From: Burkholderia sp. Ax-1724
GTDB lineage: Bacteria > Pseudomonadota > Gammaproteobacteria > Burkholderiales > Burkholderiaceae
Assembly (NCBI RefSeq): GCF_011752995.1
Contig: NZ_VWWL01000002.1
Span: 248,001-312,000 of the forward strand
Direction of reading: 5' to 3'
Length of the DNA: 64,000 bases
The translations under genes and the position numbers were made by a program. The notes below the pieces were generated by a model, which did no database searches, was not told where the DNA came from, and saw only the letters and a list, made by a program, of their open reading frames with translations. Position 1 is the stretch's first letter; every line of letters begins with the position of its first letter. Shown here piece after piece: positions 9,635 to 17,705 of the stretch.

Positions 9635-9887
9635 GATCATGTTGCAGATCGCCTCGGTGCTGATCTTCTTCGCGATCCTGTTCGGCGTGATCCGCCTCGT
9701 GCTCGGCAAGACGCTGATCGACCGGGTCGTCGCCATCGACATGCTCACGGTTATCTCGATCTCGCTGATCGCGCTTTACGCGCAGACCTCGGGCCGTTTC
9801 GTCTATATCGACGTCGCGCTCGTCTACGGTCTCCTGAGCTTTCTCGCGGTGCTCGCGATTGCGCGCTTTCTCGAAAGAGGGCTGTGA
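9627..9887 (+). CDS. mnhF: Na+/H+ antiporter subunit F (MnhF/MrpF)
   Basis: The 86-residue protein has three hydrophobic segments and the MrpF signature RLVLGKTLIDRVVAIDMLTVI. It is a small membrane subunit of the Mrp complex. The TTG at 9627 is preferred because GGAG lies about 8 bases upstream and it overlaps the mnhE stop; ATG at 9639 would leave a spacing near 20. Confidence 0.85.
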   Translation: MAEIMLQIASVLIFFAILFGVIRLVLGKTLIDRVVAIDMLTVISISLIALYAQTSGRFVYIDVALVYGLLSFLAVLAIARFLERGL

Positions 9888-9890
9888 GCC

Positions 9891-10133
9891 ATGTTCGACC
9901 TGCTCCTGCTGCTGATATGCGCCAGCATTCTCGCGAGCGGCCTGCTCGCGGTCTGCCTGAAAAACCTCATGGCCGCGATGGTGAGTTCGGGGCTGGCGAG
10001 CCTGTTCGCCGCGCTGGCCTTTCTGCTGCTCGCCGCGCCCGACGTCGCGATGGCAGAGGCTGCCATCGGCTCGGGGCTCGCGACCTTCATCTTTCTCTAC
10101 GCGATCCGCAAAACCGGCTATCAGAAGGGCTAG
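9891..10133 (+). CDS. DUF4040 / MbhD-like membrane subunit
   Basis: This 80-residue protein has two to three helices, and its segment LLLAAPDVAMAEAAIGSGLATFIFLYAI matches the DUF4040/MbhD module. That module is the C-terminal part of MrpA in ordinary Mrp operons but a separate subunit in membrane-bound hydrogenase (Mbh)-type modules. Its presence as a free gene, with no MrpA present, indicates an Mbh-like subunit layout. It starts 3 bp after the mnhF stop. Confidence 0.8.
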   Translation: MFDLLLLLICASILASGLLAVCLKNLMAAMVSSGLASLFAALAFLLLAAPDVAMAEAAIGSGLATFIFLYAIRKTGYQKG

Positions 10134-10136
10134 CGC

Positions 10137-10481
10137 ATGTTCGAACTGGTCGGCAGCGTGTTCATCCTCGTGGGCGCCGTCTTTCTGTTCTCCGCGGGTC
10201 TCGGCCTGCTGCGCATGCCGGACGCGTATACGCGCATCCAGGCCGGCACCAAGGCATCGACGCTCGGCAACATGCTCGTGCTGATTGGTCTCGCGTTCTA
10301 TCACCCGGACTGGACGTTCCGCCTGATTCTCGTCATTTACTTCGTGCTGGTAACGAACCCGGTGTCCTCGCATGCGCTGTCGCGCGCGGCATGGCTGATC
10401 CGCACGCCGATGGCTTCGGCCACGATGATCGACGTGCTTGCCGACGAAGCCGGGCGCGCCGCAAGGGAAGCGGAATCATGA
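10137..10481 (+). CDS. mnhG: Na+/H+ antiporter subunit G (MnhG/MrpG)
   Basis: The 114-residue protein carries LGLLRMPDAYTRIQAGTKASTLGNMLVLIG, the hallmark of MrpG, and three hydrophobic segments. It is a small subunit of the complex. It follows the DUF4040 gene by 3 bp, and its stop overlaps the start of the MnhB-like gene (ATGA), so translation is coupled. Confidence 0.88.
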   Translation: MFELVGSVFILVGAVFLFSAGLGLLRMPDAYTRIQAGTKASTLGNMLVLIGLAFYHPDWTFRLILVIYFVLVTNPVSSHALSRAAWLIRTPMASATMIDVLADEAGRAAREAES

Positions 10482-11182
10482 TGCGTCGCGCCGCCGCCGC
10501 ACTGACCGTCGTGCTGTTCGCGCTGGTGTTCTGGCGCATCGTCGGCGGCTACACGGAATGGCAGGCACTGCGCCCGCTCGCCGCGCACTATGTCATGCGC
10601 GGGCCGCTCGAACTCGGCGCGCCGAACATCGTGACCGGCATTCTGATTGCGTATCGCGGCTTCGATACGCTCGGCGAAGTCACCGTGCTGTTCATGGTCG
10701 CGGCGAGCGTCGGCGTGCTGCTGAAAGAGGAAAGCGACGCGGCCTCCACGGCCGCCGCAAGCGCAGCCACGCCCGCGCGCCGCCCTGCCGGCGAAATCGT
10801 GCGCACCGGCACCCAGGTGCTGCTGCCGATGATCCTCACCTTCGGCGCCTATGTGATCGTCAACGGTCACCTGTCGGCGGGCGGCGGCTTTCAGGGCGGC
10901 GCGATCGTCGCCTCAGGCGCGATGCTGATGCTGCTCGCGCGGCCCGGCTCGACCTTGAACGTCGCGCTGCTGGGCGTCGTCGAATCGCTCGCGGGCGTGA
11001 TCTACGTAGGCGTCGGCATTCTGGGCCTCGTGCTCGCGGGCAGCTTTCTCGACACACGTTTTCTGCCGCGCGGCGAGTTCGGCGCGTTCTTCAGCGCCGG
11101 CGCGATTCCGCTGATTTCCGCGCTGCTCGGCGTCAAGGTCGGCGCGGAACTGAGCGTCATTATCGACCGGTTCAGAAGCTGA
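10478..11182 (+). CDS. mnhB: Na+/H+ antiporter subunit B (MnhB/MrpB-like)
   Basis: The 234-residue protein combines an MbhE-like N-terminal helix pair (ELGAPNIVTGILIAYRGFDTLGEVTVLFMVAASV) with a MnhB domain (GGFQGGAIVASGAMLMLLA). MrpB alone is about 140 residues, so this is the longer form seen when the MbhE-like part is fused to MrpB. An Ala-rich linker lies near residues 88-105. The start overlaps the mnhG stop. Confidence 0.85.
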   Translation: MMRRAAAALTVVLFALVFWRIVGGYTEWQALRPLAAHYVMRGPLELGAPNIVTGILIAYRGFDTLGEVTVLFMVAASVGVLLKEESDAASTAAASAATPARRPAGEIVRTGTQVLLPMILTFGAYVIVNGHLSAGGGFQGGAIVASGAMLMLLARPGSTLNVALLGVVESLAGVIYVGVGILGLVLAGSFLDTRFLPRGEFGAFFSAGAIPLISALLGVKVGAELSVIIDRFRS

Positions 11183-11212
11183 GCCGCCTTGCATGGGATC
11201 GGAGTCAAGCGC

Positions 11213-11587
11213 ATGAGCATAGGGGTGCCGGTTTCGACCATTCTGCTGATCACGGGCTTCTGCCTCGCGTTGATCGGCCTCTGGGGCATGCTGACCCACC
11301 GCAACATTCTGCGCATCATCATCGGCTTCGCGGTGATCGATACGGGCCTGCACATCGTGATGGTCGCGACCGGCTACATCACGGGCGGCACCGCGCCGAT
11401 CATCGACGCGGCGCTCAGCAAGACGAGCGCGGCGCAACATGCCATCGATCCGGTTCCGTCCGCGCTCGTCGTCACCGCGATCGTGATCGGCCTCTCGGTC
11501 ACGGCCATCATGCTTGCCTTCGCGATCCGTCTTTACGCCGCCAGAAAGACGCTGTCCATCGACGCGTTCACCGAGTCGAAATGGTAG
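11213..11587 (+). CDS. mnhC: Na+/H+ antiporter subunit C (MnhC/MrpC, NuoK-like)
   Basis: A 124-residue NuoK-like protein with three helices and the sequence GLWGMLTHRNILRIIIGFAVIDTGLHIVMV, then VPSALVVTAIVIGLSVTAIMLAFAIRLY, as in MrpC. The ATG at 11213 is preceded by GGAG; the ORF extends a little further upstream without a better site. Its stop lies inside the next gene (7-bp overlap). Confidence 0.87.
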   Translation: MSIGVPVSTILLITGFCLALIGLWGMLTHRNILRIIIGFAVIDTGLHIVMVATGYITGGTAPIIDAALSKTSAAQHAIDPVPSALVVTAIVIGLSVTAIMLAFAIRLYAARKTLSIDAFTESKW

Positions 11588-14500
11588 CCGCGCTCTTTCA
11601 TCCGCTGCACATCTTCATTCTCGGGCTCGGCGGCGGCTTCGTCATTCCGCTGCTGTACCGGCTCGGCAAGCCGTGGCTCACGCTCGGCTTTTTCCTCGCG
11701 CTGTGCGGCATCGTGCTCGTCTCCGGCGTATCGCTTCTCGGACTGCTCGACGGCGGCGACACGATCGACGTGCTGACCGCGGGCGCGCTGCCGCCGGTCT
11801 CGATCAACCTGCGCTTCGGCCTGTGGGAAGGCTTCTTCACCTTCAGCGTCAACGTGGTCGCGCTGCTCGGCGCGCTGCATCTATGGGACCGCTTGCGCGG
11901 CAATTACGCGGCGCTGCTGCTGTATCTGATTCTCGTGATGGGTATCGACGGCATGGTGATGACCCGCGACCTGTTCAACCTGTTCGTGTTTCTCGAGATC
12001 GTCTCGATCGCCACCTATGGGCTCTTCGGTCTCGACCGCACGCACGCCGCGCTCGCGGCCGCGTTCAAGTACATCATGGCGACCGTGATCGCCTCGACGT
12101 TCTTCCTGCTCGGCACGGTGCTGCTCTACTACGTGAGCGGCACGCTCAATATCGACGATCTGCTCGCGATGCGCGCACAACTGCGCAGCCCGATCGGCAC
12201 GACCGCGACGCTGCTCGTATTCGCGAGCCTCGTGATCGAACTGAAGCCGTTTCCGGCGAACGGCTGGGGGCTCGACGTCTACGAGACCGCGCCGAGCGGC
12301 GTGGCCGCAATGGTGTCGGTCGGCGTATCGGCCGGGGTGTTCTTCGCGCTGTTCAAGCTGCTGCCGCTGTTCGACGGCCAGCTCACGCTGCTCGCGGTGT
12401 CGAGCGGCGTGACCTTCCTGTTCTCGAACCTGCTCGCGTTGAAGCAAACGAAACCGCAACGCGTGCTCGGCTATTCGTCGATCGGACAGATGGCGCTCCT
12501 GATGCTCTCGCTCGCGCTGCTGCGGCAAGTCGGCGCGGATGCATCGATTCCGCTCGTCGTGGGCGGCCTTTTCGTCAACCATCTGCTGGCGAAGGCGGGC
12601 CTGTTCTGGCTGATCGGCGTGCTGCGCCAGCACGGCAACCACGCGCGGGCGATCCTCTCGCGCAGTCCGCTGCTGATCGGCCTGGTCGGGCTCTTCATGG
12701 TCGCGATCGCGGGGCTGCCGCCGTTCCCCGGCTTCTGGGCGAAGTGGGAACTCGTCATGCGCCTGACCGCCACCGGCAAGCCGTACTGGATCGTGCTGAT
12801 CCTCACGGGCTCGCTGCTCGAAGCGGCTTATATGTTCCACTGGTTCGTGCGCGCGCTGAGCCCGTCCGACGAAGCGGCGACGCCCGGCCCCGAGCTCGTC
12901 GCGCTGCTGCCGCTTTTCGGCGTGGCGATCCTGCTGGGCGTGACGGGCTACACCGCCGCTGCGTTCTCGGGCGTCGCCTCGGCGTGGATCTTTTCGCCGC
13001 TCGCAGCGGGCGCGCTGTTCTATGCGGCCGACCGTCTGCCGGGACGCGTGAAGGGCGTGCTCGCGCTGATCGCCGTCGCGCTGATCGGCAGCCTGCTCGC
13101 CGAGGGCACGCGCGGCATCGCGGGGCTGTTCGCGTGGCTGCTGCTCGCCGGCAGCTTCGTGATCGCCGCGGCGAGCCTCTATCGCGACGACGTGCGCGCG
13201 GGTTTCTATCCGATGCTGATCGTTCTGCTGCTGTCGATTCCGGCGCTGCTGCGTTCGTCGACGACGCTCGAATTCTTCTATAGCTGGGAGATCGTGACGC
13301 TGTCGTCGTGCTTCCTGATCGCGAAGTGCCGGCGCGCGGGTCCGCATGTGCTGACCTTCCTGCTGTTTTCGCTGCTGTCGGCGTTTTTCCTGCTTGCGGG
13401 TTTCGCCGACGTCGCCGCCATCGACGGCAGCATCGAACTGTCCGCGCTGATCCACGCGGGACCGGAAGCGAACCGCGCGTTCGTACTGCTCGCGACCGGC
13501 TTCCTGATCAAGGCCGGCGCGATCGGCGTACACGTCTGGTTGCCGGGCGCCTACACCGAAGCGGAAGACGACGTGACCGCGATGCTCTCGGCCGTGGTCA
13601 GCAAGCTCGCGATGTTCGGCCTGCTGATCGGCACCTATCTGACGATACGCTCCGAGGTCGGCCTCGAACTCGCGCACGTGATGACATGGATCGGCATGCT
13701 CACCACGCTTGCGGGTGCGCTGATGGCGTTGCGGCAGAACGACTTCAAGCGTCTGCTCGCGTTCTCGAGCATGAGCCAGATCGGCTATATCGTCACCGCG
13801 ATCGGCCTGATGAGCCACCTCGGCTGGGTCACGGCGCTGTATCTGGTCGCCAATCACATGCTCGTGAAAGGCATCCTGTTCCTCGCGCTCGCGGGCGTGA
13901 TCCTGCGCACCGGCACCCACAACTTCGCCGACATCGGCGGCCTCGCGCGCGAGATGCCGCTCACGTTCGCGATGGTCGTGATCGCGCTCGTGTCGATGTC
14001 GGGCCTGCCGCCGCTGATGGGCTTCGGCGGCAAATGGCTGCTGCTGAGCGCGATGACCGACAAGGGCTGGTACGGGCTCGCCGTGTGCGGACTGATCGTC
14101 ACGTGCGCCGGCTTTCTCTACATGCTGCGCCTGCTCAACGGCATCTTTCTCGGTGCGCGTTCGCCGCAACGGCCCGCGGTCCGCGAGGCGCCGGTCATGC
14201 TGCTCGTGCCGCAGTTCCTGCTGGTGGTCGGCATTGTCGTTCTGTCGTTCTTTCCGAAGCTGCTGATCGAGCCGGTCTCCGCCGCAATCGACCCGCGGTT
14301 CGCGGCGACGCTCGTGTGGGGCGGCATGTCGCTCGAAAGCATCTACGGATTCTGGAACCCGACGCCGGTCGTGATCGTCGTGCTGATCGTGTCCGCGATC
14401 GTGCTCGGACTCGGCGTGCTGTTCTATCGCAACCGGCGCGGCAACGCGCGCAATGCGCCCGATTTCTACCACTTCTATCGGCCGCTGCTGGGCCGCACGG

Positions 14501-14673
14501 TGCCGCCGTTCGCGCAGATGTTCTGGCGCGGCGCGGCACATTTCGCGCTCGCCGCGGCGGCCCGGATACGCCGCATCTATACCGGTAACGGACAGACTTA
14601 CGCGCTTTACGTGCTGCTCTATTTTCTCGTGATCTATTTCGCGAGCACGGGGCTGACCGGGGCCCGGACGTAG
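11581..14673 (+). CDS. Double antiporter subunit: two fused MrpD/NuoN-like proton-translocating domains
   Basis: One uninterrupted frame of 1030 residues contains two full Proton_antipo_M-type halves. In the first half, Glu139 (LFVFLEIVS) and Lys222 (IELKPFPANGWGLD) sit at positions comparable with the channel Glu and Lys of MrpD. In the second half, Glu570 (YSWEIVTL) and Lys644 (LIKAGAIGVHVWLPGAYTEAEDD) repeat the pattern, followed by RQNDFKRLLAFSSMSQIGY. Ordinary MrpD is about 500 residues and MrpA about 800 with a different tail. The DUF4040 tail is encoded separately here. I infer two proton or cation channels in one polypeptide. It starts inside mnhC and ends the operon. Confidence 0.88.
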   Translation: MVAALFHPLHIFILGLGGGFVIPLLYRLGKPWLTLGFFLALCGIVLVSGVSLLGLLDGGDTIDVLTAGALPPVSINLRFGLWEGFFTFSVNVVALLGALHLWDRLRGNYAALLLYLILVMGIDGMVMTRDLFNLFVFLEIVSIATYGLFGLDRTHAALAAAFKYIMATVIASTFFLLGTVLLYYVSGTLNIDDLLAMRAQLRSPIGTTATLLVFASLVIELKPFPANGWGLDVYETAPSGVAAMVSVGVSAGVFFALFKLLPLFDGQLTLLAVSSGVTFLFSNLLALKQTKPQRVLGYSSIGQMALLMLSLALLRQVGADASIPLVVGGLFVNHLLAKAGLFWLIGVLRQHGNHARAILSRSPLLIGLVGLFMVAIAGLPPFPGFWAKWELVMRLTATGKPYWIVLILTGSLLEAAYMFHWFVRALSPSDEAATPGPELVALLPLFGVAILLGVTGYTAAAFSGVASAWIFSPLAAGALFYAADRLPGRVKGVLALIAVALIGSLLAEGTRGIAGLFAWLLLAGSFVIAAASLYRDDVRAGFYPMLIVLLLSIPALLRSSTTLEFFYSWEIVTLSSCFLIAKCRRAGPHVLTFLLFSLLSAFFLLAGFADVAAIDGSIELSALIHAGPEANRAFVLLATGFLIKAGAIGVHVWLPGAYTEAEDDVTAMLSAVVSKLAMFGLLIGTYLTIRSEVGLELAHVMTWIGMLTTLAGALMALRQNDFKRLLAFSSMSQIGYIVTAIGLMSHLGWVTALYLVANHMLVKGILFLALAGVILRTGTHNFADIGGLAREMPLTFAMVVIALVSMSGLPPLMGFGGKWLLLSAMTDKGWYGLAVCGLIVTCAGFLYMLRLLNGIFLGARSPQRPAVREAPVMLLVPQFLLVVGIVVLSFFPKLLIEPVSAAIDPRFAATLVWGGMSLESIYGFWNPTPVVIVVLIVSAIVLGLGVLFYRNRRGNARNAPDFYHFYRPLLGRTVPPFAQMFWRGAAHFALAAAARIRRIYTGNGQTYALYVLLYFLVIYFASTGLTGART

Positions 14674-14925
14674 TCGGGAGGTATGGCCACGCCGCGCTCG
14701 TGATCTTCATGCCGTCATCACGTGACGATCGCAACCCCGCTTATCGCCTGTTTGTTGCTTCGAAGATTGACGGTTGCAGGCCTAGCTATCTCAAAATTAT
14801 TCCAGTTTTCGAAACAGTGAGTTTGTGAATTAGGTATTTACCCTAGTGTTCCGTTCCCCTAAACTGCCTTCATCGCTGCAGACAAACCAGTTCGCAGCCG
14901 AACAAGATAAATTTGGAGGTAGGTC

Positions 14926-15192
14926 ATGAAATCGCTCATTCAAGCTGTGGTTATCGCCGCTACTCTTGCTGCTCCGGTCGCTGTTTTCGCTCAATCGAAC
15001 CAGCCCGTGACCCGCGCACAAGTCCGCGAAGAGCTGATCCAGATCGAAAAGGCAGGTTACAACCCGGCACTGTCGAACCCGAATGAATATCCGGGCAACA
15101 TCCAGGCTGCCGAAGCTCGCGTTGCCGCGCAAAACAGCGCAGTTGGCGGTGTGAACAGCGGTTCGTCGCAGCAAGGCCACGCAGCCCAGTAA
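14926..15192 (+). CDS. Secreted DUF4148 protein
   Basis: This 88-residue protein has an N-terminal signal peptide (hydrophobic core, cleavage after VFAQ or similar) and the DUF4148 motif TRAQVREELIQIEKAGYNPA. The family is abundant in Burkholderia relatives and of unknown function, presumably periplasmic. GGAGG precedes the ATG at good spacing. A promoter must lie in the 250 bp upstream, which holds no other gene. Confidence 0.87.
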   Translation: MKSLIQAVVIAATLAAPVAVFAQSNQPVTRAQVREELIQIEKAGYNPALSNPNEYPGNIQAAEARVAAQNSAVGGVNSGSSQQGHAAQ

Positions 15193-15286
15193 GCCATCAG
15201 TAATCTGTCCGGTAGCCGGAAAGAAGAATGGCTGTAGCCGTACCTGTCGGAGCGCTCTGCCGTTAGTGCTTCGACCGTTTCCCCTG

Positions 15287-15324
15287 CTGGCCCGCCATCG
15301 CGGTTGAATGCGATGGCGGGCCAG
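15287..15324. terminator. Strong hairpin, probable bidirectional terminator
   Basis: CTGGCCCGCCATCGC and GCGATGGCGGGCCAG form a perfect 15-bp stem with an 8-base loop between the ends of two convergent genes. The following TTCCGTTT is a weak T tract. Confidence 0.65.
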
Positions 15325-15398
15325 TTCCGTTTCAGGGCGGCCTTGAACCCGCATGCCTCGCACGCCTCATTAGCAGCACCCTGTATGGCTGCGTCCTG

Positions 15399-16307
15399 TC
15401 ACGGCTGGATGCTGGCGCCCTTGATCTGCGCAGCGGTGAAGTCGGTGGCGGCCTTCTGCAGCGCGAGCGTCTCCAACTGCTGACGCAGCATCCCCTGCGC
15501 CTGGTCGAACGCCGGAACCTGTGTCGGGCGCTTCGCGTCGAGCTTGACGATCGTCCAGACATTGCCCACCTGGAACGGCTGCGGCGTCATTCCGCCCACC
15601 GGCAACTGCGCGATGGTCTGCGCAAGCGCCACCGGCAAACCCTGCGTCCTGCCCTCGGTCACCGGCACCGGGAAACTGACCCACGGCATCTCGCCGCCGC
15701 TCTCCTTGCTCGGCGCCACGCTGTACTCTTTCGCCAGGGCCTCGAATGGCTGGCCCGCCTTCAATTTATCGACGACCTTTTTCGCGGTCGCATCGTCGCC
15801 CACGGTGATGATGCGCGGCTTGAACTCGTCCTTGCCGAGCGAAGCGACGATGGCGTCGTAACGCGCCCTCACCTGAGCGTCCGTGACCGCCTCGGGGTGA
15901 ATGCTGTCCTTCAGATACAACTGGATCTCGGTGCTGACCTTCGCCGCCGCCGGCGCCTGCCGCACTTCCGGCTTCTGATCGTAGTGGGCCTTCTCCGCGT
16001 TCTGCCGCAGCACCTCGCGCGCCACCAGCCCGCTGCCGAGCAGCTGGCGCAATTGCGGTGTGTCGGGCTGCCCGGTCTTTGCCGTGACCGTCCGCACGGC
16101 GTCGTCGAGTTCGCTGCGCGCCACCGGCACGCCGTTGACGACAGCTACCGCGCCGGCGGGCAGGTTCGATGCGGGCGCATCGGCTGTATGCGTGATCTGC
16201 ACCACGCCCTGGTCGATGTCGGCGACCTGTCTGCACAGACAGGCGCATTCGACATTGCAGACAGGCGGAAACAGCGAGCGACGGCGAGTGCCGTCATGAT
16301 TCGCCAT
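15399..16307 (-). CDS. Parvulin-type peptidyl-prolyl cis-trans isomerase (PpiC/SurA-like)
   Basis: The 302-residue frame has a SurA-like N-terminal region (AVAVVNGVPVARSELDDAV) and a rotamase domain near residues 165-265 (FKPRIITVGDDATAKKVVDKLKAGQPFEALAKEYSVAPSKESGGEMPWVS). Such proteins assist folding of exported proteins. The first 35 residues (MANHDGTRRRSLFPPV...) do not form a signal peptide, so the export signal may have been lost to a frameshift, or the true start is further downstream. It stands alone between a terminator and the sugar-acid cluster. Confidence 0.82.
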   Translation of the reverse strand: MANHDGTRRRSLFPPVCNVECACLCRQVADIDQGVVQITHTADAPASNLPAGAVAVVNGVPVARSELDDAVRTVTAKTGQPDTPQLRQLLGSGLVAREVLRQNAEKAHYDQKPEVRQAPAAAKVSTEIQLYLKDSIHPEAVTDAQVRARYDAIVASLGKDEFKPRIITVGDDATAKKVVDKLKAGQPFEALAKEYSVAPSKESGGEMPWVSFPVPVTEGRTQGLPVALAQTIAQLPVGGMTPQPFQVGNVWTIVKLDAKRPTQVPAFDQAQGMLRQQLETLALQKAATDFTAAQIKGASIQP

Positions 16308-16434
16308 CGGCCGTCACCGGCGCTGATTGCACGGGTGAGTCTGGCGACAGGCTGGCAGTCCCTCGCCGCACCGCGACGAGGGTTCATGGCGCGAAGGGCT
16401 CGCGCCGTCGATATTCAAACTCGCGACAACGGCG

Positions 16435-17622
16435 TCACGCGGCACCCAGCAGACCACGGACCGCGAGATTGCGATACAGCGCCCGCACGCCGAACGTCCA
16501 CGGTTCGATTTCCGTCGAGAGGCGCACGGTGTTGATCAGCGCGCCGAGTTGCGGCGTCGAGATCGTCACGCGATCACCGAGGTGATGCGTGAAGCCGCCG
16601 CCGGGCGCGTCGCGGTCCTTGATCGGCGAGAACATCGTGCCGAGGAACAGCATAAAACCGTCCGGATACTGGTGATGGCGGCCGCAGGTTTGCGCGACGA
16701 GGTCGGCCGGGTCGCGGCTGATCTCGCTCATATGGCTTACGCCGTCGAGCACGAAGTCGTCGTCGGCGCCTTCGACACGCAGCGACACGCTCGCGCTGCG
16801 CACCGAGTCGAGCGAGAACGTGTCGTCGAACAGACGCACGAACGGGCCGATCGCGCACGAGCCGTTGTTGTCCTTGCACTTGCCGAGCAGCAGCGCCGAG
16901 CGGCCCTCGATGTCGCGCAGGTTCACGTCGTTGCCGAGTGCCGCGCCGACGATGCCGCCGCGGCTATTCACCGCGAGCACGATCTCCGGTTCCGGGTTGT
17001 TCCACACCGACGCGGCGAGCAGGCCGACGTCCGCGCCGAAGCCAACCGCCGACATCGGCTGCGACTTGGAAAATACTTCGGCATCCGGACCAATTCCGAC
17101 TTCCATGTATTGCGACCACGCATTGCGCCGTTCGAGTTCGGCCTTCAGCTTCATCGCGGCTTCCGAGCCTGGCCTGATCTTCGACAGGTCCGTGCCGATC
17201 GTCTGCGCGATCGTCTCGCGCACTTCCGTTGCCCTCGCCGGATCGCCGCCCGCCTGTTCCTCGATCACACGCTCGATCAGGCTGACCGCGAACGTGACGC
17301 CGCAGGCCTTGATCGCCTGCACGTCGCACGGCGCGAGCAAACGCACGGCCGGCACGCCGGCGCCAGCCAGATTCGCCTCGATCAGCTGCGCGACCGGCCC
17401 GAGCGATATGCCCGGCGTGCTGCGCGTAAACTGCGCGGCATCGTCGCGCTCGAACAGATCCGCGGTGGTCGGCACCGCCGCGGTGATGTCGAACACCTCG
17501 CCGCCGCGCACGACGACCACGCAGGGTCCTTCGTGCTGTTCGGTCTTGCGCCACACGCGGCCGACGAGCAACGCGTCGTTCAGGTCGCCAGGAAGAAAGC
17601 GGGAAGGGGACGTTGCGGACAT
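16435..17622 (-). CDS. Fumarylacetoacetate hydrolase-family 2-keto-3-deoxy-sugar-acid dehydratase (XylX-like)
   Basis: The 395-residue protein belongs to the FAH superfamily, with the metal site region VWNNPEPEIVLAVNSRGGIVGAALGNDVNLRDIEGRSALLLGKCKDNNGSCAIGP. Its length and N-terminal domain fit the 2-keto-3-deoxy-pentonate dehydratase branch (XylX type), which makes an alpha-ketoglutarate semialdehyde in Weimberg-type pentose oxidation. The ATG at 17622 was chosen over the upstream frame. It follows an IlvD/Edd dehydratase by 83 bp and a LacI regulator further upstream, which supports a sugar-acid pathway. D-xylonate, L-arabinonate or another acid could be the substrate. Confidence 0.8.
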   Translation of the reverse strand: MSATSPSRFLPGDLNDALLVGRVWRKTEQHEGPCVVVVRGGEVFDITAAVPTTADLFERDDAAQFTRSTPGISLGPVAQLIEANLAGAGVPAVRLLAPCDVQAIKACGVTFAVSLIERVIEEQAGGDPARATEVRETIAQTIGTDLSKIRPGSEAAMKLKAELERRNAWSQYMEVGIGPDAEVFSKSQPMSAVGFGADVGLLAASVWNNPEPEIVLAVNSRGGIVGAALGNDVNLRDIEGRSALLLGKCKDNNGSCAIGPFVRLFDDTFSLDSVRSASVSLRVEGADDDFVLDGVSHMSEISRDPADLVAQTCGRHHQYPDGFMLFLGTMFSPIKDRDAPGGGFTHHLGDRVTISTPQLGALINTVRLSTEIEPWTFGVRALYRNLAVRGLLGAA

Positions 17623-17705
17623 GGAACGGGCTCTTTCGGATAAGTGGGGAACGGGCAAGGCCGGGCGTCGCATCGCCTGCGAAGCCCGGTCTTGTCACCT
17701 GCATG

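Noticed and set aside
11881-14541. 886-codon minus-strand ORF opposite the antiporter gene
   Set aside because: It is a shadow caused by high GC codon bias. Its translation is Arg/His/Glu-rich with no domain, while the plus strand encodes a clear membrane protein.
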